Origin: Mucilaginibacter ginsenosidivorans
GTDB taxonomy: Bacteria; Bacteroidota; Bacteroidia; Sphingobacteriales; Sphingobacteriaceae
Assembly (NCBI RefSeq): GCF_007971025.1
Contig: NZ_CP042436.1
Location: forward strand, 5,270,001-5,334,000
DNA length: 64,000 bases
Direction: 5' to 3'
Made by a program: the position numbers and the translations under genes. Numbering within the stretch: the stretch's first letter is position 1; every line of letters starts with the position of its first letter. Below the pieces are notes generated by a model, which saw nothing but the letters and a program-made list of their open reading frames with translations, was not told the DNA's origin and made no database searches. Below are positions 32,427 through 40,589 of this stretch, in pieces.

Positions 32427-33926
32427 GATAAAACAACAATAAAAACCTTAGGCGAGTTAAAAAAATCGGGCTACAAAAGCCGGTCGGTGAAAGACGAATT
32501 GCGCCAGAATTTGATCGCGCAGTTGCAAAAGAAAGAAGGCGGGTTTGAAGGCATCATCGGTTTCGAGGATACCGTTATTCCCGACTTGCAAACAGCCATC
32601 CTGTCCAGGCACAATATTTTGCTGCTTGGCTTGCGTGGTCAGGCCAAAACCCGTATAGCGCGGTTGATGGTGAATTTGCTGGACGAGTATATACCTTATA
32701 TAGAAGGATCTGAATTATTTGACGATCCCTTCAACCCAATTTCATGGTACGGGCATAACGAGATACAAACCAAAGGCGATACTACGCCGATAGCCTGGCT
32801 GCACCGTTCCGAACGCTATACCGAAAAACTGGCCACGCCTGATGTTACCGTCGCCGACCTGATCGGTGATGTGGACCCCATCAAAGCGGCAACCATGAAG
32901 CTGCATTATTCGGATGAACGCGTTATACACTTCGGGCTGATCCCACGCGCGCACCGCGGCATTTTCGTGATCAATGAGTTGCCCGACCTGCAGGCGCGCA
33001 TACAGGTTGCCTTATTCAATATCCTGCAGGAAAAAGACATACAGATACGGGGTTTCAAACTTAGGCTTCCGCTCGATCTGCAATTCGTATTTACCGCCAA
33101 CCCCGAAGATTACACCAATCGCGGCTCTATCGTTACTCCTTTGAAAGACCGTATCGAAAGCCAGATATTAACGCATTATCCGCGTTCGATAGAAGTTTCC
33201 CGCAAGATTACCCAACAGGAAGCCATACTTTCTGATGAACAGAAGTCTGCCGTTGAAGTTGACGGACTGGTAAAGGACCTCATAGAGCAGATATCATTTG
33301 AGGCGCGTAATTCGGAATATATCGACAAAAAATCCGGCGTATCCGCCCGGTTAACCATATCGGCGTACGAGAACCTGGTAAGCAATGCCGAACGGCGCAT
33401 GATCATCAATGGCGAGTCGTCTACCTTCGTCCGTATCACTGACTTTCTGGGCGTAATACCGGCCATTACCGGCAAGATAGAACTGGTATACGAGGGCGAA
33501 TTGGAAGGGCCGGCGAAGGTGGCCAACATGCTTATCGGCAAAGCGGTAAAAACGCTTTTGTTAAAATTCTTCCCCGATCCGGAAAAAGTGAAGAAATCAA
33601 AAACCCCGAATCCTTATGCCGAGATCATTAACTGGTTTGGCGACGCCAATACTGTCTTACTTGATGATAATTTGCCGTTTGAAGAATATAAAAAGAGCCT
33701 TAATTCGGTAAACGGACTCAGGGACCTGGTAAAAAAATTGCATTCGGGCCTTACAGCAAACCAGCAACTGCTGCTTATGGAGTTTGTGTTGCATGGCCTG
33801 GCAGAATTTTCGCAGCTTAACAAAGGTTTCCTGGATAATGGCTTTGCTTTTTCGGATATGTTCAATAGTCTTTTTAACTTAGAGCCGGATGAAGACGACC
33901 TGGATATTGATGATGACAGGTATTAA
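32421..33926 (+). CDS. MoxR / Mg-chelatase-like AAA+ ATPase
   Basis: The 501 residues hold one AAA+ domain. The Walker A loop GLRGQAKT (around residue 73-80) has the Ala before Lys that MoxR and Mg-chelatase ATPases carry. The Walker B site reads IFVINELPDL, with Asn in place of the usual Asp; I recall this form from related Mg-chelatase-like ATPases. TANPEDYTNRG is the sensor 1 region and PLKDRIES follows. The C-terminal part is helical. With the vWA protein it should form a chaperone pair. A repeat array encroaches on its start codon. Confidence 0.86.
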   Translation: MTDKTTIKTLGELKKSGYKSRSVKDELRQNLIAQLQKKEGGFEGIIGFEDTVIPDLQTAILSRHNILLLGLRGQAKTRIARLMVNLLDEYIPYIEGSELFDDPFNPISWYGHNEIQTKGDTTPIAWLHRSERYTEKLATPDVTVADLIGDVDPIKAATMKLHYSDERVIHFGLIPRAHRGIFVINELPDLQARIQVALFNILQEKDIQIRGFKLRLPLDLQFVFTANPEDYTNRGSIVTPLKDRIESQILTHYPRSIEVSRKITQQEAILSDEQKSAVEVDGLVKDLIEQISFEARNSEYIDKKSGVSARLTISAYENLVSNAERRMIINGESSTFVRITDFLGVIPAITGKIELVYEGELEGPAKVANMLIGKAVKTLLLKFFPDPEKVKKSKTPNPYAEIINWFGDANTVLLDDNLPFEEYKKSLNSVNGLRDLVKKLHSGLTANQQLLLMEFVLHGLAEFSQLNKGFLDNGFAFSDMFNSLFNLEPDEDDLDIDDDRY

Positions 33927-33943
33927 GTTACCGCCGGCTTAGC

Positions 33944-35218
33944 ATGGAATCGCAATCTCTTACTGTATTTCTTATTTGCGTTGGCGTTATCGCTATTGAC
34001 TTTTACCTTTTCCCCGGCATGCGGCTGGGTTTAAAAAAGTGGAAGTTCACGCAAAAAAAAGCGTTCGCCTGGATCTACTGGACGCTGTCGATCATTATCA
34101 CCAGTGGTGTTTTTATCGGCATTTTCGTAAAAATGAGCCTTGGTATCCGGGCGGCTTTTTTACTGGCCTTTTTCCTGCTGTTTATATCGAAAGCGATGTT
34201 CCTGCCCTTTATCCTGGCTGACGATATCCGGAGGATCATTTTAAAGTTCAAAAGAAGAAAAAGCAAACAGACAGTATCGGAAACACCGCAACCCAACGCT
34301 ATTCCCCGTTCTGAATTCCTGATGAAAGCGGGCCTTTTAGCCGGGTCGGTACCACTTGCCGGGATGGTTTATGGCACTATTTCGGGCGTGTACGATTACC
34401 GTGTGCATTACCAAAAATTATACCTGCCCAACTTGCCCAAAGCATTTGACGGTATCAAACTGGGGCAGATATCCGACATCCATTCGGGCAGTTTCTATAA
34501 CAAAAAAGCGGTGGCTGGCGGGGTAGAAATGCTGATGCGGGAAAAGGCTGATTTTATCTTCTTCACCGGCGACCTGGTCAACAAGCGCTCGAAAGAAATG
34601 TACGAATACCAGGATATTTTCAGCAAGGTGAAGGCTCCGCTTGGTGTTTACTCCAGCCTGGGCAACCACGATTACGGCGACTATTGGGACTGGCCCGACG
34701 AAGCCGCAAAAATGGCAGATTTTAACAAACTGGTTGCAACCCATAAAAATATGGGATGGTACCTGCTGAGGAACGAGAACCGCCGGCTGAAGGTAAACGG
34801 TGAAGAAATTGGCATCCTCGGTGTCGAAAATTGGGGATCGATAGCGAGGTTCCCGCGACGTGGTAGAATGGAGCCTACAATCAAAAACACGGATGACCTG
34901 CCGGTAAAGCTTCTCCTGTCGCACGACCCATCCCATTGGCGGGCACAAATATTGCCGGAGTATAAGCAGATTGACGCGATGTTCTCGGGCCATACGCATG
35001 GGATGCAGTTTGGCGTGCGGGGCGAGAATTTTCAGTGGAGCCCTATCGAGTACATTTATCCGGAGTGGGCCGGGTTATACCGCGAAGACGACCAGCAACT
35101 TTACGTAAATGTGGGATATGGGTTTTTAGGTTACCCCGGCAGGCTTGGAATATTGCCCGAGATTACGATATTTGAATTAAAAGCTTCCGCCGACCCGTCA
35201 TTGCAAAAAAAGGCTTAA
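33944..35218 (+). CDS. Membrane-anchored metallophosphoesterase
   Basis: The protein has 424 residues. Three N-terminal membrane helices (up to about residue 100) and a hydrophobic segment near 130 anchor a calcineurin-like phosphoesterase domain. All metal motifs are present: GQISDIHSG (about 178), FTGDLVN (about 207), LGNHDYG (about 240), LSHDPSH (about 325) and FSGHTHGMQFG (about 350). Relatives with this layout act on lipid-linked or membrane phosphates such as UDP-diacylglucosamine or undecaprenyl compounds; the substrate is unknown. It begins 17 nt after the MoxR-like gene. Confidence 0.88.
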   Translation: MESQSLTVFLICVGVIAIDFYLFPGMRLGLKKWKFTQKKAFAWIYWTLSIIITSGVFIGIFVKMSLGIRAAFLLAFFLLFISKAMFLPFILADDIRRIILKFKRRKSKQTVSETPQPNAIPRSEFLMKAGLLAGSVPLAGMVYGTISGVYDYRVHYQKLYLPNLPKAFDGIKLGQISDIHSGSFYNKKAVAGGVEMLMREKADFIFFTGDLVNKRSKEMYEYQDIFSKVKAPLGVYSSLGNHDYGDYWDWPDEAAKMADFNKLVATHKNMGWYLLRNENRRLKVNGEEIGILGVENWGSIARFPRRGRMEPTIKNTDDLPVKLLLSHDPSHWRAQILPEYKQIDAMFSGHTHGMQFGVRGENFQWSPIEYIYPEWAGLYREDDQQLYVNVGYGFLGYPGRLGILPEITIFELKASADPSLQKKA

Positions 35219-35246
35219 CAAACGGCAAAGCATTTTTCATTTACCA

Positions 35247-36134
35247 ATGAAGAAACTTTTGCAGCCTGCATTCGACTTTTTGCTTTTCAGTAATATTTTT
35301 ATGGGCTTGTGTGCCGTTGCGCAGGGCCTGCTTACTTTATACCTTATTGGAGCAAAACCAATTTACCCGGTAGCTGGTTTGCTGTTTACCTCCACACTCG
35401 GCATATACAATTTCTGCATCCTGGTGAGCAAGCCTGAACAGCCCGAAAAATCGCCGTATAAGCGGGTACGCTGGTTTTTTGCGCATTACAGGCTAATGGT
35501 TACCATCACCATCGTTTCCATCCTGTCACTGGTGCCATTGTTCTTTTTGGTTTCAGGTTCGTCGCGGATACTGCTCATTTTTTTGGGAATGATATCCTTT
35601 GCCTACGGGCTGCCGCTGTTTGCCATGGGCGATAAAAAATTTGGCCTGCGCAACATACCGGGCTTAAAGCTGTTCTTGATTACCCTGGTGTGGACCATGA
35701 GCTGCGTGCTGCTGCCGATACTGGAAGCACAGGACGGGCAGCAAATATCCATTTCGATGCGCGACACAACCATACTCATTGCAAAACGGTTCCTGTTCAT
35801 CGCTGCTATCGCCATCCCGTTTGATATCCGCGACCTGTTCGAGGATAAACAACTGGGCCTGAAAACCATCGCCGTAGCCTGGGGCGAAAAAAACGCCTAC
35901 CTTTTCTGCGAGGTGTTGCTTGCCGGATATGTGGTGTTGTTATTTTTATTCAAACACCGGGGACTCGACACCAATTTTATCGCCCTCACTTTAAGCATTG
36001 CACTTAGCGGCTGGCTCATCTTCAAATCCAAGTGGGAAAAGAACGAATATTATTATTTCTTTTTCCTGGACGGGGTGCTTATCCTGCAATATATTTTTGT
36101 CATTGCGTTCGACCGGGTTAGTATTTATTTGTAA
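35247..36134 (+). CDS. UbiA-superfamily-like membrane protein lacking the first Asp-rich motif
   Basis: The 295 residues form eight or nine membrane helices in the UbiA prenyltransferase pattern. The second motif is visible as DIRDLFEDKQLGLKTIAVAWG near residue 190. In place of the first motif (NDxxD type) is NFCILVSKP near residue 63, with no acidic pair, so prenyl diphosphate binding through Mg2+ is doubtful. Similar uncharacterised proteins occur in other Bacteroidota. It sits between the phosphoesterase and the pentapeptide protein; its stop overlaps the next start by one base. Confidence 0.7.
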   Translation: MKKLLQPAFDFLLFSNIFMGLCAVAQGLLTLYLIGAKPIYPVAGLLFTSTLGIYNFCILVSKPEQPEKSPYKRVRWFFAHYRLMVTITIVSILSLVPLFFLVSGSSRILLIFLGMISFAYGLPLFAMGDKKFGLRNIPGLKLFLITLVWTMSCVLLPILEAQDGQQISISMRDTTILIAKRFLFIAAIAIPFDIRDLFEDKQLGLKTIAVAWGEKNAYLFCEVLLAGYVVLLFLFKHRGLDTNFIALTLSIALSGWLIFKSKWEKNEYYYFFFLDGVLILQYIFVIAFDRVSIYL

Positions 36135-36706
36135 TGAACGAAGTATTTGTCGATAATGAAACTTTTGACAAGGCCGATCTGAAGGCCACTCCTTTAAAAA
36201 AAGGCGAATACGAAAGCTGCACTTTCAGGAATTGCGACCTTTCGGAAGCAGATCTTTCCGGCATTAAATTCCTGGAATGTGATTTCATCAATTGTAACCT
36301 CAGCCTGGCCAATCTGCACGACACGTCACTACAGGGCATCAAATTTAAGGACTGCAAAATGCTTGGCCTACGGTTCGAACTTTGCAATAAGTTTAACCTT
36401 TCGTTCAGCTTTGACAATTGCCAGCTTAACCATTCCTCGTTCTACCAGGTAAAGCTCAAAAAAACCCGTTTCAAAAACACCCAATTGCAGGAATGCGATC
36501 TTACGGAATGCGACCTGACCGCGGCCGTTCTGGATAATTGCGACTTCGCCAGGTCGACATTTGAAAATACAATCTTAGAACAGGCCGATCTGCGGACCGC
36601 ATACAATTACGCTATCGATCCGGAGATTAACCGGGTAAGGAAAGCAAAGTTCTCCATTCACGGGCTGCCTGGGTTGTTGGGGAAGTACGATATCGAGATA
36701 GAATAG
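36134..36706 (+). CDS. Pentapeptide-repeat protein
   Basis: The 190 residues contain an almost continuous run of A(D/N)LxX-type pentapeptides (for example CDLSEADLSG, CNLSLANLHD, CDLTECDLTA), folding as a right-handed quadrilateral beta-helix; a short non-repeat tail ends the protein. Such proteins can mimic DNA and guard gyrase (Qnr/MfpA), but most have no known role, and I do not infer quinolone resistance. Its start overlaps the stop of the UbiA-like gene, so they are translationally coupled. Confidence 0.85.
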   Translation: MNEVFVDNETFDKADLKATPLKKGEYESCTFRNCDLSEADLSGIKFLECDFINCNLSLANLHDTSLQGIKFKDCKMLGLRFELCNKFNLSFSFDNCQLNHSSFYQVKLKKTRFKNTQLQECDLTECDLTAAVLDNCDFARSTFENTILEQADLRTAYNYAIDPEINRVRKAKFSIHGLPGLLGKYDIEIE

Positions 36707-36707
36707 T

Positions 36708-37133
36708 TTAATGCAACTCAGATTCTATTGTCGAATAAATTATTGTATCAACATGCTTTCTGCCGGGCCTATCAAAATATTGCACAAGACGATGGCCTTT
36801 TTTATAAAATATTTGAGACGGAATTATTGATGTATCACACTTAAGAATACTGTCTCTTCTAAAATTATATAATTTTCTTATGTACATAAATTCGCTAAAC
36901 ATAATCCTATTGTGGTACTCAACATACTTCCCTTTTCCTCTCCATTCTTGTCCATCGTCGAAACCCTCAATCCTTTCAAATGTTCCTCTACCAAGCTGTT
37001 TTTTAAGCTTCGTCAAAATATAACAATTGGAACCATAAGGGAACAGCCCGATTTGACAATATTTGATTTGTTTTTGTCCAAAACAATAACTGGAACAAAT
37101 ACAGCAGAATAATATAATTTTAAATCGCTTCAT
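36708..37133 (-). CDS. Small secreted protein of unknown family
   Basis: I do not recognise this protein. From the ATG at 37133 it has 141 residues with a signal peptide (KRFKIILFCCICSSYCFGQ) and a mature part rich in Tyr, Arg, Lys and Ile, with scattered Cys. The gene is more AT-rich than its neighbours and its codon use is less GC-ending, so it may be a recent arrival. It converges with the pentapeptide gene, leaving one base between stops. A three-codon longer start at 37142 is possible. Confidence 0.6.
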   Translation of the reverse strand: MKRFKIILFCCICSSYCFGQKQIKYCQIGLFPYGSNCYILTKLKKQLGRGTFERIEGFDDGQEWRGKGKYVEYHNRIMFSEFMYIRKLYNFRRDSILKCDTSIIPSQIFYKKGHRLVQYFDRPGRKHVDTIIYSTIESELH

Positions 37134-37160
37134 ATTTGGCAACTAAATTAAAAACAGCAA

Positions 37161-37273
37161 CGCCCTATAAGGGCGAAAGGTCGGTAACAAAAACAACAAA
37201 ATTAATTTGCCCGTAGGGGCAAATTAATTTTTTATGAAACCATTTGCTACCGACCTGTTGCTCCTGCGGAGCA
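37161..37273. repeat. Nested palindromic intergenic element
   Basis: Four inverted repeats are seen. CGCCC/GGGCG (37161-37175) and TGCTCC/GGAGCA (37259-37273) are small hairpins at the two ends. Between them an outer 14-nt pair (37178-37191 with 37243-37256, one mismatch, core AGGTCGGTA/TACCGACCT) encloses a perfect 15-bp stem with GTAG loop (37198-37231). It fills the gap between the CocE-like gene and the small secreted gene. The ends resemble dispersed repeats I recall from Bacteroidota. Confidence 0.75.
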
Positions 37274-37319
37274 GGGGATTGATTTTTACAAGCAGCATTA
37301 AATTCGTTTGCATAACGTC

Positions 37320-39164
37320 TCACTCCACCACCGGCAAACTGATACACGACGCTGCACCGGTTGTACGATAGATCATTTCTGTTGCTTTGATGTAATCGCT
37401 TTCCTTGGCCTCAAAAATATTCGGTACGTATTTCTGCGGGTTACGGTCGATGATGGGGAACCAGGTACTTTGTACCTGTACCATTATTTTGTGGCCCTTT
37501 TTGAACACGTGGTCGATACCGTGCAGATCGATGCTGATCAGTTCTGCTTTGCCGGGTATCATCGGTTCGGGTTTTGAAAAACTCTTACGGAACCGGGCTC
37601 TAAAAACGTCGGCTGCCACCATCAATTGATAGCCCGACATTTTCAATTCCTTTTTGTACTCCTGCGGGTAAACATCTATCAGCTTTACTACATAATCCGC
37701 ATCGGTTCCCGATGTTGCCGCGTAAAGTTTAGCAAGCAGGTTACCTGTAACCGTCAGATCGCTGGTTAAGGTATCGGTCTCCCAGCTTAAAACATCAGGG
37801 CGGTTGTGCACAAAGCGCTGATCTTCTGTCAGCCAGAAATACCATTCCGAACCGGGTCCGTAGGTTTCCTGTATCGGGCGGGCGCGGTACGGTACTGGCT
37901 TTGCAGAGTCGGATACATAGCTGTCAAACTTGCCTTCCGTTGCACCCGGCTCATCGAACGAAAGCTTGCCGTTGGCGCGAAGATAAATGTTCTTCATAGC
38001 CGATTCTTTCGGCGGCCATTTGGTATAATTTTTCCATTGATTGGAGCCGGTCTGAAAAGTGATCGCCTCAGCGAAATTGCCGTCGCCTTTGCCTTTCAGG
38101 TACCAGGCGAACCATTTGGCCTGTATCTCTTTGCGGAAATAAGGACCAGTTTTCTGCCCGTCAAAAGTAACGTTACCCAGGCGACTCCCTTCGCCGCCGG
38201 CCCAGCCGCCATGGCGCCACGGACCTATCACAATAAAATTACGGTTATGCCTGTCGCTCTTTTCGAGAAATTTGTAGGCGTCCTGGGGCCCAACCATATC
38301 CTCCTGGTCCCACCAGCCGCCGACATGCTGAATGGCTATCCTCGGCGAATCCAGCCTGGACCGCAGCGCCTGCCGTTTCCAATAGTCGTCGTAATTCGGG
38401 TGCTCTACAAATGCGTTCCAGCTTGGCAGCTTACCGTGAACATATTTCTTATTAATGTTGGACAAGGGGCCCAGCTTTAAATACCAATCGTAGGTATCAT
38501 AGTTATGAAATTGAAATAACGAATCGGTCTTGGATATTTCCTCCATAAATGCATATTCGAAAGCATAGCTCAGGCGAAACGCCCCGTTATGATGGAGGTC
38601 GTCGTTCATGAACATATCCGAAGGTGTGGCTTGTTCCGATACGGCTACCATAGCAGGGTGCGGATCGCTGGCGGCGATAATACTCGTCCAGCCGTCATAG
38701 GATATGCCCAATTCGCCCGCCTTCCCGTTGTTATTGGGCACATTTTTCAGCAGCCAGTCTATTGTATCATACGTGTCGGTGCTTTCATCTATGGCTTTGG
38801 GATCTTTTTTATCCCTGCTCATGCGCGACATTTCGTATTTTCCTTCAGAAAGATATCGTCCGCGGATGTCCTCATAAACAAAAATGTACCCATCATCCGC
38901 CATATCTTTAACATAGCCGTTTTTTTCGGGACTGCGGGCGCCGCTTACGCCGTAAGGCGTACGTTCCAACAGGAACGGCAGTTTATCCGTTTGATTTTTG
39001 GGGGCGAAAATGACCGCGTGCAACTTTACTCCGTCGCGCATCGGTATCATCACTTCCTTTCGGTCGTATTTATCCGTATCGGGTTTGGCCTGGCGGGCGT
39101 ACACGGCAAAAGTACAAAGTAACAACAGGGTAGCAAAAAGGCTGTGGGTTACAAACGCTTTCAT
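37320..39164 (-). CDS. CocE/NonD family hydrolase (X-Pro dipeptidyl-peptidase S15-like)
   Basis: This 614-residue secreted enzyme has a signal peptide (AFVTHSLFATLLLLCTFAVYA), an S15-type alpha/beta hydrolase domain with the nucleophile Ser155 in LGISYDGW, a cap domain, GPWRHGGW containing the likely catalytic His near residue 315, and a C-terminal jelly-roll domain. Members cleave acyl esters, amides (cocaine esterase, glutaryl-acylase) or Xaa-Pro peptides. The three catalytic positions seem intact. It is a single gene; a palindromic element follows it. Confidence 0.87.
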   Translation of the reverse strand: MKAFVTHSLFATLLLLCTFAVYARQAKPDTDKYDRKEVMIPMRDGVKLHAVIFAPKNQTDKLPFLLERTPYGVSGARSPEKNGYVKDMADDGYIFVYEDIRGRYLSEGKYEMSRMSRDKKDPKAIDESTDTYDTIDWLLKNVPNNNGKAGELGISYDGWTSIIAASDPHPAMVAVSEQATPSDMFMNDDLHHNGAFRLSYAFEYAFMEEISKTDSLFQFHNYDTYDWYLKLGPLSNINKKYVHGKLPSWNAFVEHPNYDDYWKRQALRSRLDSPRIAIQHVGGWWDQEDMVGPQDAYKFLEKSDRHNRNFIVIGPWRHGGWAGGEGSRLGNVTFDGQKTGPYFRKEIQAKWFAWYLKGKGDGNFAEAITFQTGSNQWKNYTKWPPKESAMKNIYLRANGKLSFDEPGATEGKFDSYVSDSAKPVPYRARPIQETYGPGSEWYFWLTEDQRFVHNRPDVLSWETDTLTSDLTVTGNLLAKLYAATSGTDADYVVKLIDVYPQEYKKELKMSGYQLMVAADVFRARFRKSFSKPEPMIPGKAELISIDLHGIDHVFKKGHKIMVQVQSTWFPIIDRNPQKYVPNIFEAKESDYIKATEMIYRTTGAASCISLPVVE

Positions 39165-39227
39165 AGTAAATTGAGGTTGGCTGCATTAAATATAGGAACA
39201 ATAGTTTAATTTACCTTTTATTCGGAT

Positions 39228-39848
39228 ATGGCCGCCAATTACAATAATTCAGCCTGGTTTTATGATAAACTTTCGAGGCTTATCTATGGAAATGCATTGG
39301 TCAAAGCGCAGGTGTACCTGCTGGACAGCATTCCCCCCGGCAGCAAAATATTGATAGCAGGGGGCGGAACAGGATGGATACTACAGGAGATTGTAAAGAT
39401 TCATCCCGGCGGGTTATCAATTACTTATGTTGAAGTTGCTGCTAATATGATGGTGCTTTCAAGAAAGCGAAATATTGGCGGTAACCGCGTCGATTTTATA
39501 AACGACGCGGTGGAAAATGTGCCGCTTGCAAATGATCACGATGTGGTGCTCACCCCGTTCCTGTTTGATAATTTTACGGAAGAGAGCCTTCAAAAAATAT
39601 TTGGCCATATCCGCCAAAGCCTGAAGCCGGGTGGGCTTTGGCTGAACGCCGATTTCCGGCTAACCGGTAAGTGGTGGCAGAAAATATTGCTGAGATCGAT
39701 GATCGTCTTTTTCAGGCTGATTTGCGGTATAGAAGCTACAAAACTGCCGGGCATAGAACAATGCTTTGCCAAACACGGTTACGCGGCGATAAAACAAAAG
39801 TCTTTTTTTGGGGACTTTATTTTATCAACAGTCTATCAGAAATTATAA
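39228..39848 (+). CDS. SAM-dependent methyltransferase
   Basis: The 206 residues have the class I Rossmann pattern: motif I ILIAGGGTGWILQEI (about 46-60), an acidic residue in TYVEVAANM (motif II, about 74), NDAVENVPL and the motif IV-like VVLTPFLFDNF, then LKPGGLWLNADF (motif post-IV). Related to UbiE/methyltransf_25 proteins; the substrate is unknown. It diverges from the CocE-like gene and converges with the OmpR regulator. TACCTTTT about 12 nt before the ATG is a near-match to the -7 box. Confidence 0.85.
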   Translation: MAANYNNSAWFYDKLSRLIYGNALVKAQVYLLDSIPPGSKILIAGGGTGWILQEIVKIHPGGLSITYVEVAANMMVLSRKRNIGGNRVDFINDAVENVPLANDHDVVLTPFLFDNFTEESLQKIFGHIRQSLKPGGLWLNADFRLTGKWWQKILLRSMIVFFRLICGIEATKLPGIEQCFAKHGYAAIKQKSFFGDFILSTVYQKL

Positions 39849-39881
39849 GACCTGCGAAGTCTTTGAACCTTTTCGTATAGG

Positions 39882-40574
39882 CTATCCTTCGTAAACAAAC
39901 TTATACCCTATCCCCCTTACGGTTTGCAGGTATTGCGGCGAATCCGGGTTGTTCTCTATCTTTTTCCTTAGCCTCACAATGTGCATATCCAGCGTACGGG
40001 TATTCACATCGGCATTGTAACCCCAAACTTCCATCATCAGCTCTTCGCGGTTGATCACCTTGTTCCGGTTATTAAGAAAATAAAGCAAAATGCGGTTCTC
40101 CAGTATAGTTAGCTCAACTTTCCTGCTATCGCGTATCAGCAGGTGCATATTGGGGTGATGCTCCATATTGGCAAACTTGTACGCTTCAGATTTATCGCTG
40201 TTTAGCGAGAACTTGATCTTATTATCGATCATCGCTACCAGCACATCCATGTTGAAAGGCTTGGTGATATAATCCGACACGCCAAAGTTGTAGGCCTCAA
40301 TTTTGTCCACGTCCTGCGCTTTGGCCGTCATCATGATAACCAGTTTATCGTAGCCTTTTTCGCGTATAGCGGTACACACATCGCTGCCCTGCTTACCGGG
40401 CAGCATCCAGTCGAGCAATACGATATGCGGCTGCCGGTCAAGTATCATTCCCTCTGCATCGTCGCCGTTATCAGCTTCAAATACTTTATACCCTTCGGCC
40501 TGTAAACGTTCGGACACCAGGAAGCGCAGGTTTTCATCGTCTTCTACAAGCGCTATTTTTATTTCTTTATCCAT
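39882..40574 (-). CDS. OmpR-family response regulator
   Basis: The protein has 230 residues. The receiver domain has the acidic cluster Glu11-Asp12-Asp13, phosphorylated Asp55 in VLLDWMLPG and a conserved Lys in YITKPF. A winged-helix DNA-binding domain (about 130-228) ends with TVRGIGYKFVY, the hallmark of the family. It is the last gene of a three-gene run with an S9-peptidase-like lipoprotein and a histidine kinase, 15 nt after the kinase, and should be its partner. Confidence 0.95.
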   Translation of the reverse strand: MDKEIKIALVEDDENLRFLVSERLQAEGYKVFEADNGDDAEGMILDRQPHIVLLDWMLPGKQGSDVCTAIREKGYDKLVIMMTAKAQDVDKIEAYNFGVSDYITKPFNMDVLVAMIDNKIKFSLNSDKSEAYKFANMEHHPNMHLLIRDSRKVELTILENRILLYFLNNRNKVINREELMMEVWGYNADVNTRTLDMHIVRLRKKIENNPDSPQYLQTVRGIGYKFVYEG

Positions 40575-40589
40575 TGTTTTTGTTGTTAG

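Noticed and set aside
36134..36706. Pentapeptide protein as a Qnr-type resistance factor
   Set aside because: The repeat pattern alone does not show gyrase binding; most pentapeptide proteins are unrelated to quinolones.
37806..38480. 224-codon plus-strand frame inside the CocE/NonD hydrolase gene
   Set aside because: Antisense to an intact hydrolase; rich in Arg, Val and Cys as expected of a shadow frame.
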